Positions 7,730 to 16,044 of a stretch of DNA of 64,000 nt are shown here, piece after piece. Where the stretch lies: assembly GCF_022829385.1 (NCBI RefSeq), contig NZ_JAKSXX010000144.1:1-64000 (forward strand), written 5' to 3'. Position numbers and translations under genes: made by a program. The notes beneath the pieces are model-generated. The model was not told the DNA's origin and did no database searches. It saw nothing but the letters and a program-made list of their open reading frames with translations. This DNA is from Methylobacterium sp. J-070. Lineage in GTDB: Bacteria; Pseudomonadota; Alphaproteobacteria; Rhizobiales; Beijerinckiaceae. Each line of letters starts with the position of its first letter. Positions within the stretch are counted from its first letter, which is position 1.

Positions 7730-8731
7730 ATGCGCAGACGCGACGTTCTGGCGGGGGCCGCGGCCCTCGCGATGAGCCCCGGTCCGGTCCGGGCGGAGGT
7801 CGGCGCGGTGGCCATTGCCCGCCAGCCGAGCCTCGGGCACCTGCCGCTGATGCTGATGGAGGAGCAGGGCCTGCTCCAGAAGGCGGCGGCCGCCCGCGGC
7901 GTGGCGGGGCTCCAGGCGCGCTATCTCACCCTCGCGGGCGGGGCCGCGATGAACGACGCCCTGCTGTCCGGGCAGATCCAGTTCGCGGCGGGCGGCGTGC
8001 CGCCCCTCGTGCTGCTCTGGTCGAAGACGGAGGGCACCGCGATGGCCGTGAAGGGCGTGGCGGCGATGAACAGCATGCCGCTCCTGTTGAACACCAGCAA
8101 TCCGAAGGTGCGCAGGCTCGCCGACTTCACCGACCGGGACAGGATCGCGCTCCCCGCCGTCAAGGTCTCGGTCCAGGCGATGGTCCTGCAGATGGCGGCC
8201 GAGACGGAACTCGGCGCCGGCCACCGCAACGACCTCGACCGGCTCACCGTCACCCTGTCGCATCCCGACGGGATGGCGGCGCTCCTCGGGGGCAGCGAAG
8301 TCACGGGGCATTTCACCGCCGCGCCGATCCAGGAGCTGGAGCTGCGCCGGCCCGGCATCCGCACGGTGCTCAACAGCTTCGACGTGCTGGGGGAACCCTC
8401 GACCTTCAACGTGGTCTGGGCCTTTGCGGCCTTCGCGACGGCCAACCCCGCGATCTTCGCGGCCTTCACGGCCGCCCTGGACGAGGCGCTCTCGGCGATT
8501 GCGGCCGATCCGGCGGAGGCGGCGCGCACCTACGTGCGGCTTGCCCGCGACGGAAGCGATAGCGGCCTCATCACCGAGATCCTGAACGACCCGCAGGTCT
8601 CCTTCACGGCGACGCCCCGGGCGGTCGGCACGGTCGCGGACTTCATGGCCCGCACCGGCACGATCCGCCGCCGGCCGGAGAGCTGGAAGGACCTGTTCTT
8701 CCCGGGCGTCCATGTCCGGGACGGCAGCTGA
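7730..8731 (+). CDS. Second NitT/TauT-type substrate-binding protein
   Basis: A 333-residue periplasmic binding protein. The ATG at 7730 is preceded by AGGGAGGGG and starts a twin-arginine-like/Sec signal (MRRRDVLAGAAALAMSP, cleavage near VRA, residue about 24). An upstream in-frame start at 7628 would add an implausible Pro/Gly-rich leader. The mature part parallels the 262 protein (LPLMLMEEQGLL, AAMNDALLSGQIQFAAGG, VKGVAAMNSMPLL, STFNVVWAFAAF), so the two flank the catabolic genes as diverged paralogues. It probably serves the same or a related permease with different ligand preference. Its gene ends 19 bp before the convergent TauE-family gene. Confidence 0.85.
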   Translation: MRRRDVLAGAAALAMSPGPVRAEVGAVAIARQPSLGHLPLMLMEEQGLLQKAAAARGVAGLQARYLTLAGGAAMNDALLSGQIQFAAGGVPPLVLLWSKTEGTAMAVKGVAAMNSMPLLLNTSNPKVRRLADFTDRDRIALPAVKVSVQAMVLQMAAETELGAGHRNDLDRLTVTLSHPDGMAALLGGSEVTGHFTAAPIQELELRRPGIRTVLNSFDVLGEPSTFNVVWAFAAFATANPAIFAAFTAALDEALSAIAADPAEAARTYVRLARDGSDSGLITEILNDPQVSFTATPRAVGTVADFMARTGTIRRRPESWKDLFFPGVHVRDGS

Positions 8732-8750
8732 GCCGAAAGGCCGGCCGGGC

Positions 8751-9497
8751 TCAGCCCTGCATTAGGCCGGGCAGCGCCAGCGCGGTGGTGGTCAGCCCGA
8801 TCGCGGCGAGCAGCGCCAGGACGAGGGTGCGGAAGCGGCGCTGGTCGATCCGGGCGAACAGCGCGAGCCCGGCCAGCACGCTCACCAGCACCACCGGCAG
8901 CGCCAGGGCGAGATCGCCGACGAGTTCGGGCGGGACCGGGTCGAGGCAGACGAGGATCGCCAGGGCCCAGACCTGCATCACCAGGGTGAAGGACTGGTAG
9001 ACCGCCCTCTGGGTGCGCGGCTCCCAGCCGCGCACGAGGCTCCAGGCCGTCGGCAGGGCTCCGGACAGGCCCGCGATGCCGCCCAGCACGCCGCCGAGGA
9101 AGCCGATCGCGCCGTCGCTCCAGCGATTGCCGAACCCCACACGGTAATCGGCGCGCAGCAGGGCGATCCCGCCGCTGTAGAGGACCAGGAAGGCCCCGAT
9201 GGCGACCTTGATGAAGCGCGGATCGAGGTCGTGCAGCAGGTGGATGCCGATCGGCGCGCCGACGAGGCCCGGCAGGATCATCGCGAAGGCGGTGCCCCGC
9301 GGCGGCCAGGTCCGCAGCCGCAGGATCGAGATCGCCTGCGAGAGGATGCTGCAGACGAGCACCAGGGCGGTCGCCTCGACGGGCGTGCGGATCGACAGCA
9401 GCGTGCCGGAGGCGATCAGCGCGAAGGCGAAGCCCGTCAGCCCCGAGACCAGACCGGCGCAGCCGACGCAGAGGATGAGGAGGAGCGTGTCGTTCAC
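8751..9497 (-). CDS. TauE/SafE-family sulfite (sulfonate-pathway anion) exporter
   Basis: A 248-residue membrane protein of the TauE/SafE (former DUF81) family with about 7-8 hydrophobic helices. I start it at the GTG at 9497 (VNDTLLLILCVGCAG), which gives the usual family length. Longer versions to 9803 add a charged non-family leader and would swallow the operator region. The typical N-terminal SGLTGFAFALIASG and mid-protein GLVGAPIG and GGIAGLSGALP repeats are visible. Members encoded with sulfonate lyases export the toxic sulfite released by desulfonation. Here the gene is divergent from suyAB and shares a palindromic site with it, consistent with co-induction. Confidence 0.85.
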   Translation of the reverse strand: MNDTLLLILCVGCAGLVSGLTGFAFALIASGTLLSIRTPVEATALVLVCSILSQAISILRLRTWPPRGTAFAMILPGLVGAPIGIHLLHDLDPRFIKVAIGAFLVLYSGGIALLRADYRVGFGNRWSDGAIGFLGGVLGGIAGLSGALPTAWSLVRGWEPRTQRAVYQSFTLVMQVWALAILVCLDPVPPELVGDLALALPVVLVSVLAGLALFARIDQRRFRTLVLALLAAIGLTTTALALPGLMQG

Positions 9498-9595
9498 CGC
9501 GGGCGCCCGCCCCGGCCCGTGCCATACCCGTGCGCGCCCGCCATCCCCATCCCCCCGGCCAGTGCCCCACCGGGGACGGGCTTTGTTTTGAATGT

Positions 9596-9610
9596 ATCTT
9601 ATATAAGACC
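9596..9610. promoter_or_regulatory. Operator copy 1, ATCTTATATAAGACC, facing the TauE gene
   Basis: Contains the perfect 12-bp palindrome TCTTATATAAGA (9597-9608). It lies about 100 bp upstream of the GTG of the TauE gene. An identical 15-mer occurs at 9847. AT-only palindromic cores of this kind are conspicuous in DNA this GC-rich. The GntR/UTRA regulator encoded at 13579 is the obvious candidate ligand (inference). Confidence 0.65.
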
Positions 9611-9846
9611 CGGTCCGTAGGGCAAGGCGTAGGACGGCCCCGTGGGCATCGCATGAGCCTTTTCGGGCCTGCTCGGACGGACGTTCGCCGGCTGCTTCGG
9701 TCGTTTGATGTGATTGGTCGTCCGGATCGAGCACGCGCCCTCCCCCCTTCTGCGGGGGAGGGTGAGGCGCGGGTGGGATCGCGCCGTGAACCAAGGAATT
9801 CACCCCCGCGCCATCCGATCCGCCGTTGACGCCCGGAGCCTTATTG

Positions 9847-9861
9847 ATCTTATATAAGACC
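9847..9861. promoter_or_regulatory. Operator copy 2, ATCTTATATAAGACC, facing suyA
   Basis: Identical to the site at 9596, with its palindrome at 9848-9859, 43 bp before the suyA start codon. The TATATAAGA core could overlap a -10 region, so a bound repressor would block transcription directly. The duplication on both sides of a divergent pair supports a shared regulator for exporter and lyase. Confidence 0.65.
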
Positions 9862-9903
9862 AGTCGCCGCCCAGAAGCCGACGACCACCGTCAGGAGGAC
9901 CGC

Positions 9904-10221
9904 ATGAGCAGCCACGCCGCGTCCGGCGAGGGGCACCGCAAGCCGCATCTTCTCGCCCATTCCCCCCAGGACAACGTCGCCGTCGCGGTGATCGAGGGCC
10001 TGAGCGCGAACACCGACGCCTTCGGGGTGATCACCGAGAACGACACCACCTTCGCGGTCCATGTCCGCCACGACATCCCGATCGGCCACAAGGTCGCGCT
10101 CACCGACCTGAAGGCCGGCGACACGGCGATCAAGTACGGCCAGGACATCGGCAAGGTCATCAAGGACGTCGCCAAGGGCGAGCACGTCCACGTCCACAAC
10201 GTCAAGACGAAGCGCTGGTGA
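9904..10221 (+). CDS. suyA: (2R)-3-sulfolactate sulfo-lyase, small subunit (SuyA)
   Basis: A 105-residue UxaA/SAF-domain protein. The ATG at 9904 has a strong CAGGAGG site 11 bp upstream. Key segments are [15 protein letters not shown] (residues about 19-33), [17 protein letters not shown] and [23 protein letters not shown], the compact SAF fold typical of SuyA and of the N-terminal part of altronate dehydratase. SuyA and SuyB together cleave (R)-3-sulfolactate to pyruvate and sulfite. Altronate dehydratase is the alternative reading, but the neighbours (two sulfolactate-type dehydrogenases, sulfite dehydrogenase and two exporters) favour SuyAB strongly. Confidence 0.88.
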   Translation: MSSHAASGEGHRKPHLLAHSPQDNVAVAVIEGLSANTDAFGVITENDTTFAVHVRHDIPIGHKVALTDLKAGDTAIKYGQDIGKVIKDVAKGEHVHVHNVKTKRW

Positions 10222-10228
10222 GGTGACG

Positions 10229-11509
10229 ATGTTCAAGGAAGCCGCTCCGCTCGAGCACGAGATCGCCACCCCCTTCGTGGGCGGGGCCCCCGACCAGTTC
10301 GCCACCCGGGCGCTCGCGACCAAGCGCGCCTCGGAAAACCACACCGCCGCCACCTTCATGGGCTGGCGCCGGGAGAACGGCCGGGTCGGCGTGCGCAACC
10401 ACGTCGTGCTCCTGCCGCTGGACGATCTCTCCAACGCCGCCTGCGAGGCGGTGGCCAACAATGTGAAGGGCACGATGGCGCTGCCCCACGCCTACGGCCG
10501 GCTGCAGTTCGGCGAGGATCTGGACCTCCACTTCCGCACCCTGATCGGCATCGGCTCGAACCCGAACGTCGCCGCCGTCGTGGTGATCGGCATCGAGGAC
10601 CAGTGGACCAACCGCGTGGTCGAGGGCATCGCCAAGACCGGCAAGCCGGTCGTCGGCTTCGGCATCGAGGGCCACGGCGACATCGCGATCGTCGCCAAGG
10701 CGAGCTACCAGGCCAAGCGCTTCGTGCAGTGGGCCACCGAGCTCCAGCGCGAGGAATGCCCGATCGCCGACCTGTGGGTCTCGACCAAGTGCGGCGAGTC
10801 GGACACCACCACCGGCCTCGCCTCCTGCCCCACCGTCGGCAACATGTACGACAAGCTGATCCCGCACGGGATCTACGGCGTGTTCGGCGAGACCTCGGAG
10901 ATCACCGGCGCCGAGCACCTCTGCCGCGAGCGGGCGATCAGCCCGGACATCGCCGACAAGTGGTACACCATGTGGAAGGCCTACCAGGACGACGTGATCG
11001 AGGCCCACAAGACCGACGATCTCTCGGACTCGCAGCCGACCAAGGGCAACATCGCGGGCGGCCTCACCACCATCGAGGAGAAGGCCCTCGGCAACCTCGA
11101 GAAGATCGGCCACGAATGCCGGTTCATCGACGCGCTGCAGCCCGCCGAGGCCCCCGCCAAGGGGCCGGGCCTCTACTTCATGGACACGTCCTCGGCGGCG
11201 GCCGAGTGCGTGACCCTGATGGCGGCGGCGGGCTACGTGGTCCACACCTTCCCCACCGGCCAGGGCAACGTCATCGGCAACCCGATCCTGCCGGTGATCA
11301 AGATCACCGGCAATCCCCGGACCGTGCGCACCATGGGCGAGCATATCGACGTGGACGTCTCGGGGGTGCTCAGCCGCGAGATGACGATCCCGCAGGCCGG
11401 CGACGCGCTGATCGACATGGTGGTGCGCACCGCCAACGGCCGGCTCACGGCGGCCGAGTCCCTCGGCCACCGGGAATTCGTCATGACGAAGCTCTACCGC
11501 AGCGCCTGA
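10229..11509 (+). CDS. suyB: (2R)-3-sulfolactate sulfo-lyase, large subunit (SuyB)
   Basis: A 426-residue catalytic subunit of the UxaA/GarD C-terminal family (iron-dependent lyase). It shows [19 protein letters not shown] near residue 50, the [20 protein letters not shown] segment with conserved cysteines (about 182-201), and the C-terminal [11 protein letters not shown] motif. I start at the ATG at 10229, 7 bp after suyA; an in-frame GTG at 10223 would add two residues. It cleaves the C-S bond of sulfolactate in the cytoplasm, giving pyruvate for carbon metabolism and sulfite for the downstream oxidase or exporters. Confidence 0.88.
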   Translation: MFKEAAPLEHEIATPFVGGAPDQFATRALATKRASENHTAATFMGWRRENGRVGVRNHVVLLPLDDLSNAACEAVANNVKGTMALPHAYGRLQFGEDLDLHFRTLIGIGSNPNVAAVVVIGIEDQWTNRVVEGIAKTGKPVVGFGIEGHGDIAIVAKASYQAKRFVQWATELQREECPIADLWVSTKCGESDTTTGLASCPTVGNMYDKLIPHGIYGVFGETSEITGAEHLCRERAISPDIADKWYTMWKAYQDDVIEAHKTDDLSDSQPTKGNIAGGLTTIEEKALGNLEKIGHECRFIDALQPAEAPAKGPGLYFMDTSSAAAECVTLMAAAGYVVHTFPTGQGNVIGNPILPVIKITGNPRTVRTMGEHIDVDVSGVLSREMTIPQAGDALIDMVVRTANGRLTAAESLGHREFVMTKLYRSA

Positions 11510-11567
11510 CGCACAGGTCCGGCGCCCGCATGACGGGCGCCGGACCGCCGGGGAACGAGGACAGGCC

Positions 11568-12509
11568 ATGCCCAAGGTCGTCATCAGCGAGTTCATGGAC
11601 GAGGCCGCGATCGCCGCGCACCTGTCCGGCTTCGACGTGCTGTACGATCCCGACCTCGTCGACCGGCCCGAGGCGCTGGCCGCCGCGGTGGCGCAGGCCG
11701 ACGCCCTGATCGTGCGCAACCGGACGCAGGTCCGCGGCCCCCTGCTCGCCGGCGCGCCGGATCTGCGGGTGGTCGGCCGCCTCGGCGTCGGCCTCGACAA
11801 CATCGACGTGGCGGCCTGCCGGGACCGGGGCATCGCGGTCTGCCCGGCGACCGGCGCCAACGACGTTGCGGTGGCCGAGTACGTCGTGGCCACCGCGCTG
11901 CTGCTGCTGCGCGGCGCCTACGGGGCGACGGCCGGCGTCGCCGCCGGCACCTGGCCGCGCAACGCCATGATGGGCCGCGAGATCGGCGGCAAGCGCCTCG
12001 GCCTCGTAGGGTTCGGGTCCATCGCCCGAGAGACCGCCCGCCGCGCCGCCGCGCTGGGCATGACGATCGCCGCCCACGACCCGTTCGTCGCCCCCGGGGA
12101 TCCCGCCTGGACCCAGCCGTTCGGCCCGGTGCAGCGCCTGGACCTGGACGCGCTGCTGGCCGCGAGCGACGTGCTCTCGCTGCACGTGCCGCTGACCGAG
12201 GCGACGCGCGGCCTGATCGACGCGGGCGCCCTCGCCCGGATGCCCCGCGGCGCGATCCTGATCAACGCCGCCCGGGGCGGGATCGTGGACGAGGCGGCGG
12301 TCGCGGACGCCCTGCGCGCGGGCCATCTCGGCGGCGCGGCGCTCGACGTGTTCGACCGCGAGCCCCTCGACGCGCAGGCCGGCGCCCGGTTCGCGGACGT
12401 GCCGAACCTGATCCTGACGCCGCACATCGCCGGCGTGACCCAGGAGTCGAACGTGCGCGTCTCGGCCGTCACCGCGCAGGCCGTGCGCCGCCACCTCACG
12501 GAGCGCTGA
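11568..12509 (+). CDS. slcC: (S)-sulfolactate dehydrogenase, SlcC-type
   Basis: A 313-residue D-2-hydroxyacid dehydrogenase of the SerA/SlcC family. Catalytic-domain start ISEFMDEAAI is followed by the substrate loop VRNRTQV and GRLGVGLDNID. The Rossmann motif LGLVGFGSIARETA (about 144-157) binds NAD, and the triad residues are in NAARGGIVDE (Arg), DVFDREP (Glu) and TPHIAG (His). Phosphoglycerate dehydrogenases share these features, but length and operon place favour SlcC, which oxidises (S)-sulfolactate to sulfopyruvate. Paired with ComC it would racemise sulfolactate to the (R) form used by SuyAB. Confidence 0.82.
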   Translation: MPKVVISEFMDEAAIAAHLSGFDVLYDPDLVDRPEALAAAVAQADALIVRNRTQVRGPLLAGAPDLRVVGRLGVGLDNIDVAACRDRGIAVCPATGANDVAVAEYVVATALLLLRGAYGATAGVAAGTWPRNAMMGREIGGKRLGLVGFGSIARETARRAAALGMTIAAHDPFVAPGDPAWTQPFGPVQRLDLDALLAASDVLSLHVPLTEATRGLIDAGALARMPRGAILINAARGGIVDEAAVADALRAGHLGGAALDVFDREPLDAQAGARFADVPNLILTPHIAGVTQESNVRVSAVTAQAVRRHLTER

Positions 12510-12513
12510 GCCG

Positions 12514-13503
12514 ATGCCGAACCTCACCCTCTCGGAGGCGGAAGCCCTCGTCGCGGCGGCCCTGATCCGCTGCGGCACCGCCGCGGCCGCGGCGGGCAGC
12601 GTCGCCCGCGCCCTGGTCGGCGCCGAGGCGGACGGCCTGACGGGCCACGGCCTGTCGCGGGTCGCGCCCTACGGGGCGCAGGTGCGCGCCGGCAAGGTCG
12701 CGGGCGACGCCGTCCCCCGGGCGGAGCAGCCGCGGCCGGGGCTGCTCGCGATCGATGCCGCCCACGGCTTCGCCTACCCGGCCCTCGACCTCGCCCTGGA
12801 GGCGCTGCCCGGGCTCGCCCGCCGGCAGGGCGTCGCGGCCGCCGGCATCCGCCGCTCGCACCATTGCGGCGCCGCGGGACGGCCGGTGGAGGCGCTCGCC
12901 GAGCAGGGCTGCGTCGCGCTGCTCTTCGCCAACACGCCCGCCGCCATGGCGCCCTGGGGCGGGCGGCAGGCGGTGTTCGGCACCAACCCGCTGGCCTTCG
13001 CCTGCCCGCTGCCGGGCCGCCCGCCGATCGTGGTCGACCTCGCCCTGTCGAAGGTGGCCCGCGCCAACATCGTCGGGGCGGCCAAGCGGGGCGAGCCGAT
13101 CCCGGAGGGCTGGGCCCTCGACGCGGACGGGCGCCCGACCACGGACGCCAGGGCCGCCCTCGACGGCACGATGGTTCCGCTGGGCGACGCCAAGGGCACG
13201 GCGCTGGCGCTGATGGTCGAGCTGCTCGCCGCCGGGCTCGTCGGCGCGCGCTTCGCCGGAGAGGCCTCGTCCTTCCTCGACGCCGCGGGCGACCCGCCGG
13301 GCACGGGTCAGCTGATCCTCGCCCTCGACGCGACGGCGCTCAGCCCGGACGCGCCGGAGCGCTTCGCCGGCCTCGCCGAAGCGATCGAGTCTCAGGACGG
13401 CGCCCGGCTGCCGGGCAGCCGCCGGCTGGCCCTGCGCCGCCGCGCCGTCGAGGCGGGGCTCGATCTGGCCGACGCCCGCGTCGCCGAGATCCGGGCGCTG
13501 TGA
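12514..13503 (+). CDS. comC: (R)-sulfolactate dehydrogenase, ComC-type (malate/L-lactate dehydrogenase family)
   Basis: A 329-residue Ldh_2-family oxidoreductase, 4 bp after slcC. Signatures are EADGLTGHGLSRVAPY near residue 45, the catalytic SHHCGAAGRPVEALAEQGC (conserved His), NTPAAMAPWGG and FGTNPLAFACP, with NAD-family residues through the DLALSKVARANI segment. ComC reduces sulfopyruvate to (R)-sulfolactate, so SlcC plus ComC act as a two-step racemase. Related enzymes act on malate, lactate or ureidoglycolate; the assignment depends on gene context. Confidence 0.8.
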   Translation: MPNLTLSEAEALVAAALIRCGTAAAAAGSVARALVGAEADGLTGHGLSRVAPYGAQVRAGKVAGDAVPRAEQPRPGLLAIDAAHGFAYPALDLALEALPGLARRQGVAAAGIRRSHHCGAAGRPVEALAEQGCVALLFANTPAAMAPWGGRQAVFGTNPLAFACPLPGRPPIVVDLALSKVARANIVGAAKRGEPIPEGWALDADGRPTTDARAALDGTMVPLGDAKGTALALMVELLAAGLVGARFAGEASSFLDAAGDPPGTGQLILALDATALSPDAPERFAGLAEAIESQDGARLPGSRRLALRRRAVEAGLDLADARVAEIRAL

Positions 13504-13578
13504 GGCGGATCGCCTGTGCAGCGGTTGAACCCCCGATTGCCCCGCCCGGCGGGCCGACGTAAGCCAGAGGAGGGAGAG

Positions 13579-14388
13579 GTGCTGGACACAACCTTCGACG
13601 TCCTGCCCACCGATGGGGCTCTGCGTCGTCACGCGATGGAACGGTCAGGCGAAGGGCAGGCAGGTTCGGGACGCGCCGGCACGGTCGGCTTCCGTCCCCT
13701 CTACCGGCAGGTCTACGACACGCTGCTGAAGCGCCTGGCCGACGCGGTCTGGCAGCCCGGCCAGATCCTGCCGAGCGAGGGGCAGCTCGCCGTGGAGCTG
13801 GGGGTCAGCCAGGGAACGGTGCGCAAGGCCCTCGACGCGCTCACCGCCGACAGCCTGCTGGTGCGCCGCCAGGGCCGCGGCACCTTTGTGGCCGACCACG
13901 ACGACAAGCAGAGCGTCTTCCGCTTCCTGAAGCTGCGGCCGGACGGCGAGGGCAGCGGCATGCCCACGAGCCGGGTGACGGCGATCGCGGAGGCGGCCGC
14001 CAGCGCCGACGAGCGCGGGCGGCTCGACCTCGTGCGGTCCGCCCGGGTGGTCCGGATCGAGCGCGTGCGCGCCGTCGACGCGAAGCTGTGCGTGGCCGAG
14101 ACGATCAGCGTGCCCGCCGGCCTGTTCCCGGGCATCGCCGGGATCGAGCTGCCCAACACCCTCTACAGCCTCTACGCCACCCGCTACGGCATCACGATCG
14201 CCACCGCCAACGAGCGCCTGAAGGCCGTGGCGATCGGGGTCCGCGAGGCGGACCTGCTCCGGGTGCCCGTCGGGACCCCGGCCCTCGAGATCGACCGGGT
14301 CGCCATCGATCTCGAGGAGCGGCCGGTCGAGTGGCGCCTCTCGACCTGCCTGACGCAGGACATCCACTACCTCTCGGTCCTGCGCTGA
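13579..14388 (+). CDS. GntR-family regulator with UTRA ligand-binding domain (SuyR/SlcR-like)
   Basis: A 269-residue regulator. The GTG at 13579 follows AGAGGAGGGAGAG, a clear ribosome binding site; ATG 13636 is a weaker alternative. A winged helix spans about residues 38-105 (PLYRQVYDTLLKRL, PGQILPSEGQLAVELGVS, VRRQGRGTFVA). A UTRA domain follows (about 125-265) that senses a small metabolite. It is encoded directly after comC and before the sulfite dehydrogenase, so it probably controls this cluster through the two palindromes at 9596 and 9847. Sulfolactate or a derivative is the likely effector (inference). Confidence 0.8.
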   Translation: MLDTTFDVLPTDGALRRHAMERSGEGQAGSGRAGTVGFRPLYRQVYDTLLKRLADAVWQPGQILPSEGQLAVELGVSQGTVRKALDALTADSLLVRRQGRGTFVADHDDKQSVFRFLKLRPDGEGSGMPTSRVTAIAEAAASADERGRLDLVRSARVVRIERVRAVDAKLCVAETISVPAGLFPGIAGIELPNTLYSLYATRYGITIATANERLKAVAIGVREADLLRVPVGTPALEIDRVAIDLEERPVEWRLSTCLTQDIHYLSVLR

Positions 14389-14458
14389 CCGGGATCCTCT
14401 CCGGCGCGGGGTCCGCGCCGGAGCCGACATCCGCCGCGAGAGCCAAACGGGGAGCGCG

Positions 14459-15664
14459 ATGACCGATCGCGGAAAACGGGACTTCATGCGGCTGACCGCG
14501 CTCGGCGCGTTCGCCGCCCTGGGCGGCGTGCCGCGCGCCCGGGCGGGCGACATCGCGCGGCTCCCCTTCGGCAACGGCGAGCGGCCGCTGGTGGCCTATC
14601 CGGGCAAGCGCCCGCTGCTGCAGATGACCGCGCGCCCGCCGCAGCTGGAGACGCCCTTTGCGGTGTTCGATGAAGGCGCCATCACCCCCAACGACGCGTT
14701 CTTCGTCCGCTACCACCTCGCCGACATCCCCCTGGAGATCGACCCCGGGGCGTTCCGGCTGAGCGTCGCCGGCCATGTGGAGCATCCGGTGGCGCTGTCG
14801 CTCGCGGAGCTGAAGGCGATGCCGCAGACCGAGATCGTCGCGGTCAACCAGTGCTCGGGCAATTCCCGCGGCTTCTTCGAGCCCCGCATCGCCGGCGGCC
14901 AGCTCGCCAACGGCGCCATGGGCTGCGCGCGCTTCACCGGCGTGCCGCTCAGGACCGTCCTCGACAAGGCCGGCGTGAAGGCCGGGGCCGTGCAGGTGGC
15001 CTTCGAGGGCCTCGACGGGCCGGTCCTGCCGGAGACGCCCGACTTCGCCAAGGCGCTCACCCTCGATCACGCGGCCGACGGGCAGGTGATGCTGGCCTGG
15101 GGCATGAACGGGCAGGACCTGCCCTGGCTCAACGGCTTCCCCCTGCGCTTGGTCGTGCCCGGCTATTACGGCACCTACTGGGTGAAGCACCTCGACGCGG
15201 TCACCGTCCTCGACAAGCCCTTCCCGGGCTTCTGGATGACGAGCGCCTACCGCATCCCCGACAATGCCTGCGCCTGCACCGAGCCCGGCCAGGCGCCGGA
15301 CAAGACCGTGCCGATCGGCCGGCTCAACGTCCGCTCCTTCGTGACCAACCTGACCGACGGCGCAGAGGTGAAGGCCGGCCGCGTCGCCCTGCGCGGCATC
15401 GCCTTCGACGGCGGCTCGGGCATCCGGGCGGTGGAGGTCTCGGCCGACGACGGCCGGACCTGGAGCGGGGCCGCGCTCGGCCCGGATCTCGGCCGCTTCG
15501 CCTTCCGCACGTGGACCGCCGCGGTCGATCTGGCGCCCGGGGCGCACGCACTCCGGGTCCGGGCGACGGGCAACGACGGCGGCACGCAGCCGATGGAGCC
15601 GCGCTGGAACCCGGCCGGGTACATGCGCAACGTCGTCGAGACCACCCGCGTGCGGGCGGCCTGA
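14459..15664 (+). CDS. sorA: Sulfite dehydrogenase, molybdopterin subunit (SorA-type)
   Basis: A 401-residue sulfite oxidase-family enzyme with a Tat-type leader (KRDFMRLTALGAFAALGG, cleavage near ARA, about residue 29), so it acts in the periplasm. The Mo-coordinating cysteine is C132 in VNQCSGNSRGFF. FFVRYHLADIP supplies the conserved Arg/His region. The Mo-co dimerisation domain is at the C-terminus (GGSGIRAVEVSADDGRTW and a PRWNPAGYMRN ending). It would oxidise sulfite released from sulfolactate to sulfate and pass electrons to the cytochrome encoded 11 bp downstream. Confidence 0.88.
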   Translation: MTDRGKRDFMRLTALGAFAALGGVPRARAGDIARLPFGNGERPLVAYPGKRPLLQMTARPPQLETPFAVFDEGAITPNDAFFVRYHLADIPLEIDPGAFRLSVAGHVEHPVALSLAELKAMPQTEIVAVNQCSGNSRGFFEPRIAGGQLANGAMGCARFTGVPLRTVLDKAGVKAGAVQVAFEGLDGPVLPETPDFAKALTLDHAADGQVMLAWGMNGQDLPWLNGFPLRLVVPGYYGTYWVKHLDAVTVLDKPFPGFWMTSAYRIPDNACACTEPGQAPDKTVPIGRLNVRSFVTNLTDGAEVKAGRVALRGIAFDGGSGIRAVEVSADDGRTWSGAALGPDLGRFAFRTWTAAVDLAPGAHALRVRATGNDGGTQPMEPRWNPAGYMRNVVETTRVRAA

Positions 15665-15675
15665 GGAGGATCGAC

Positions 15676-16014
15676 ATGCCCCGCTCACGTCACGCCGCGC
15701 CCCTCGCGCTCGCCGCCGTGCTGGCCGCCGGCCTCGCCGCGCCGGCCGCGCGCGCCGCCCCCGACACCTACGCGCTGCCGGAGCCGACGGCCCAGTTCCG
15801 TCCCGCGCCGGATGCGGGCCACGCGGCCGGATTCCAGGCCGCGCAGGAGTCTTGCATGACCTGTCACGCGGCCGATTACGTCGCCATGCAGCCGCCGAAG
15901 AAGGGGCAGGCGTTCTGGGAGACCGAGGTCGCCAAGATGATCAAGGTCTACCGCGCGCCGATCGACGGGCAGCAGGCCGCGGCCATCGCCGCCTATCTGG
16001 GCGCGGCCTACTGA
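15676..16014 (+). CDS. sorB: Cytochrome c subunit of sulfite dehydrogenase (SorB-type)
   Basis: A 112-residue secreted monoheme cytochrome. The Sec signal covers residues 1-27 (ending AARA). The heme site is C60-M-T-C63-H64 and the likely axial ligand is Met71 in YVAMQPP. Length, position and the EVAKMIKVYRAPI segment agree with SorB, which accepts electrons from SorA and relays them to the respiratory chain. The start ATG at 15676 is preceded by GAGGAGG. Confidence 0.85.
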   Translation: MPRSRHAAPLALAAVLAAGLAAPAARAAPDTYALPEPTAQFRPAPDAGHAAGFQAAQESCMTCHAADYVAMQPPKKGQAFWETEVAKMIKVYRAPIDGQQAAAIAAYLGAAY

Positions 16015-16044
16015 GCGCCGGAACCGGGCAGGAGGAGCCCCACG

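Larger units (their letters stand above)
9498..9903. other. Divergent regulatory region between the TauE gene and suyA
   Basis: This 406-bp spacer has no credible gene. It contains two copies of ATCTTATATAAGACC, one near each end, annotated separately. Each sits where a promoter for the adjacent outward-facing gene would be. The AAGGAATTC patch near 9794 and the CAGGAGGACC at 9893-9902 (ribosome binding site of suyA) are the other recognisable elements. Confidence 0.6.

Noticed and set aside
9498..9803. N-terminal extension of the TauE-family protein
   Set aside because: Adds a charged leader without family similarity and would cover the operator at 9596; GTG 9497 gives the normal length.
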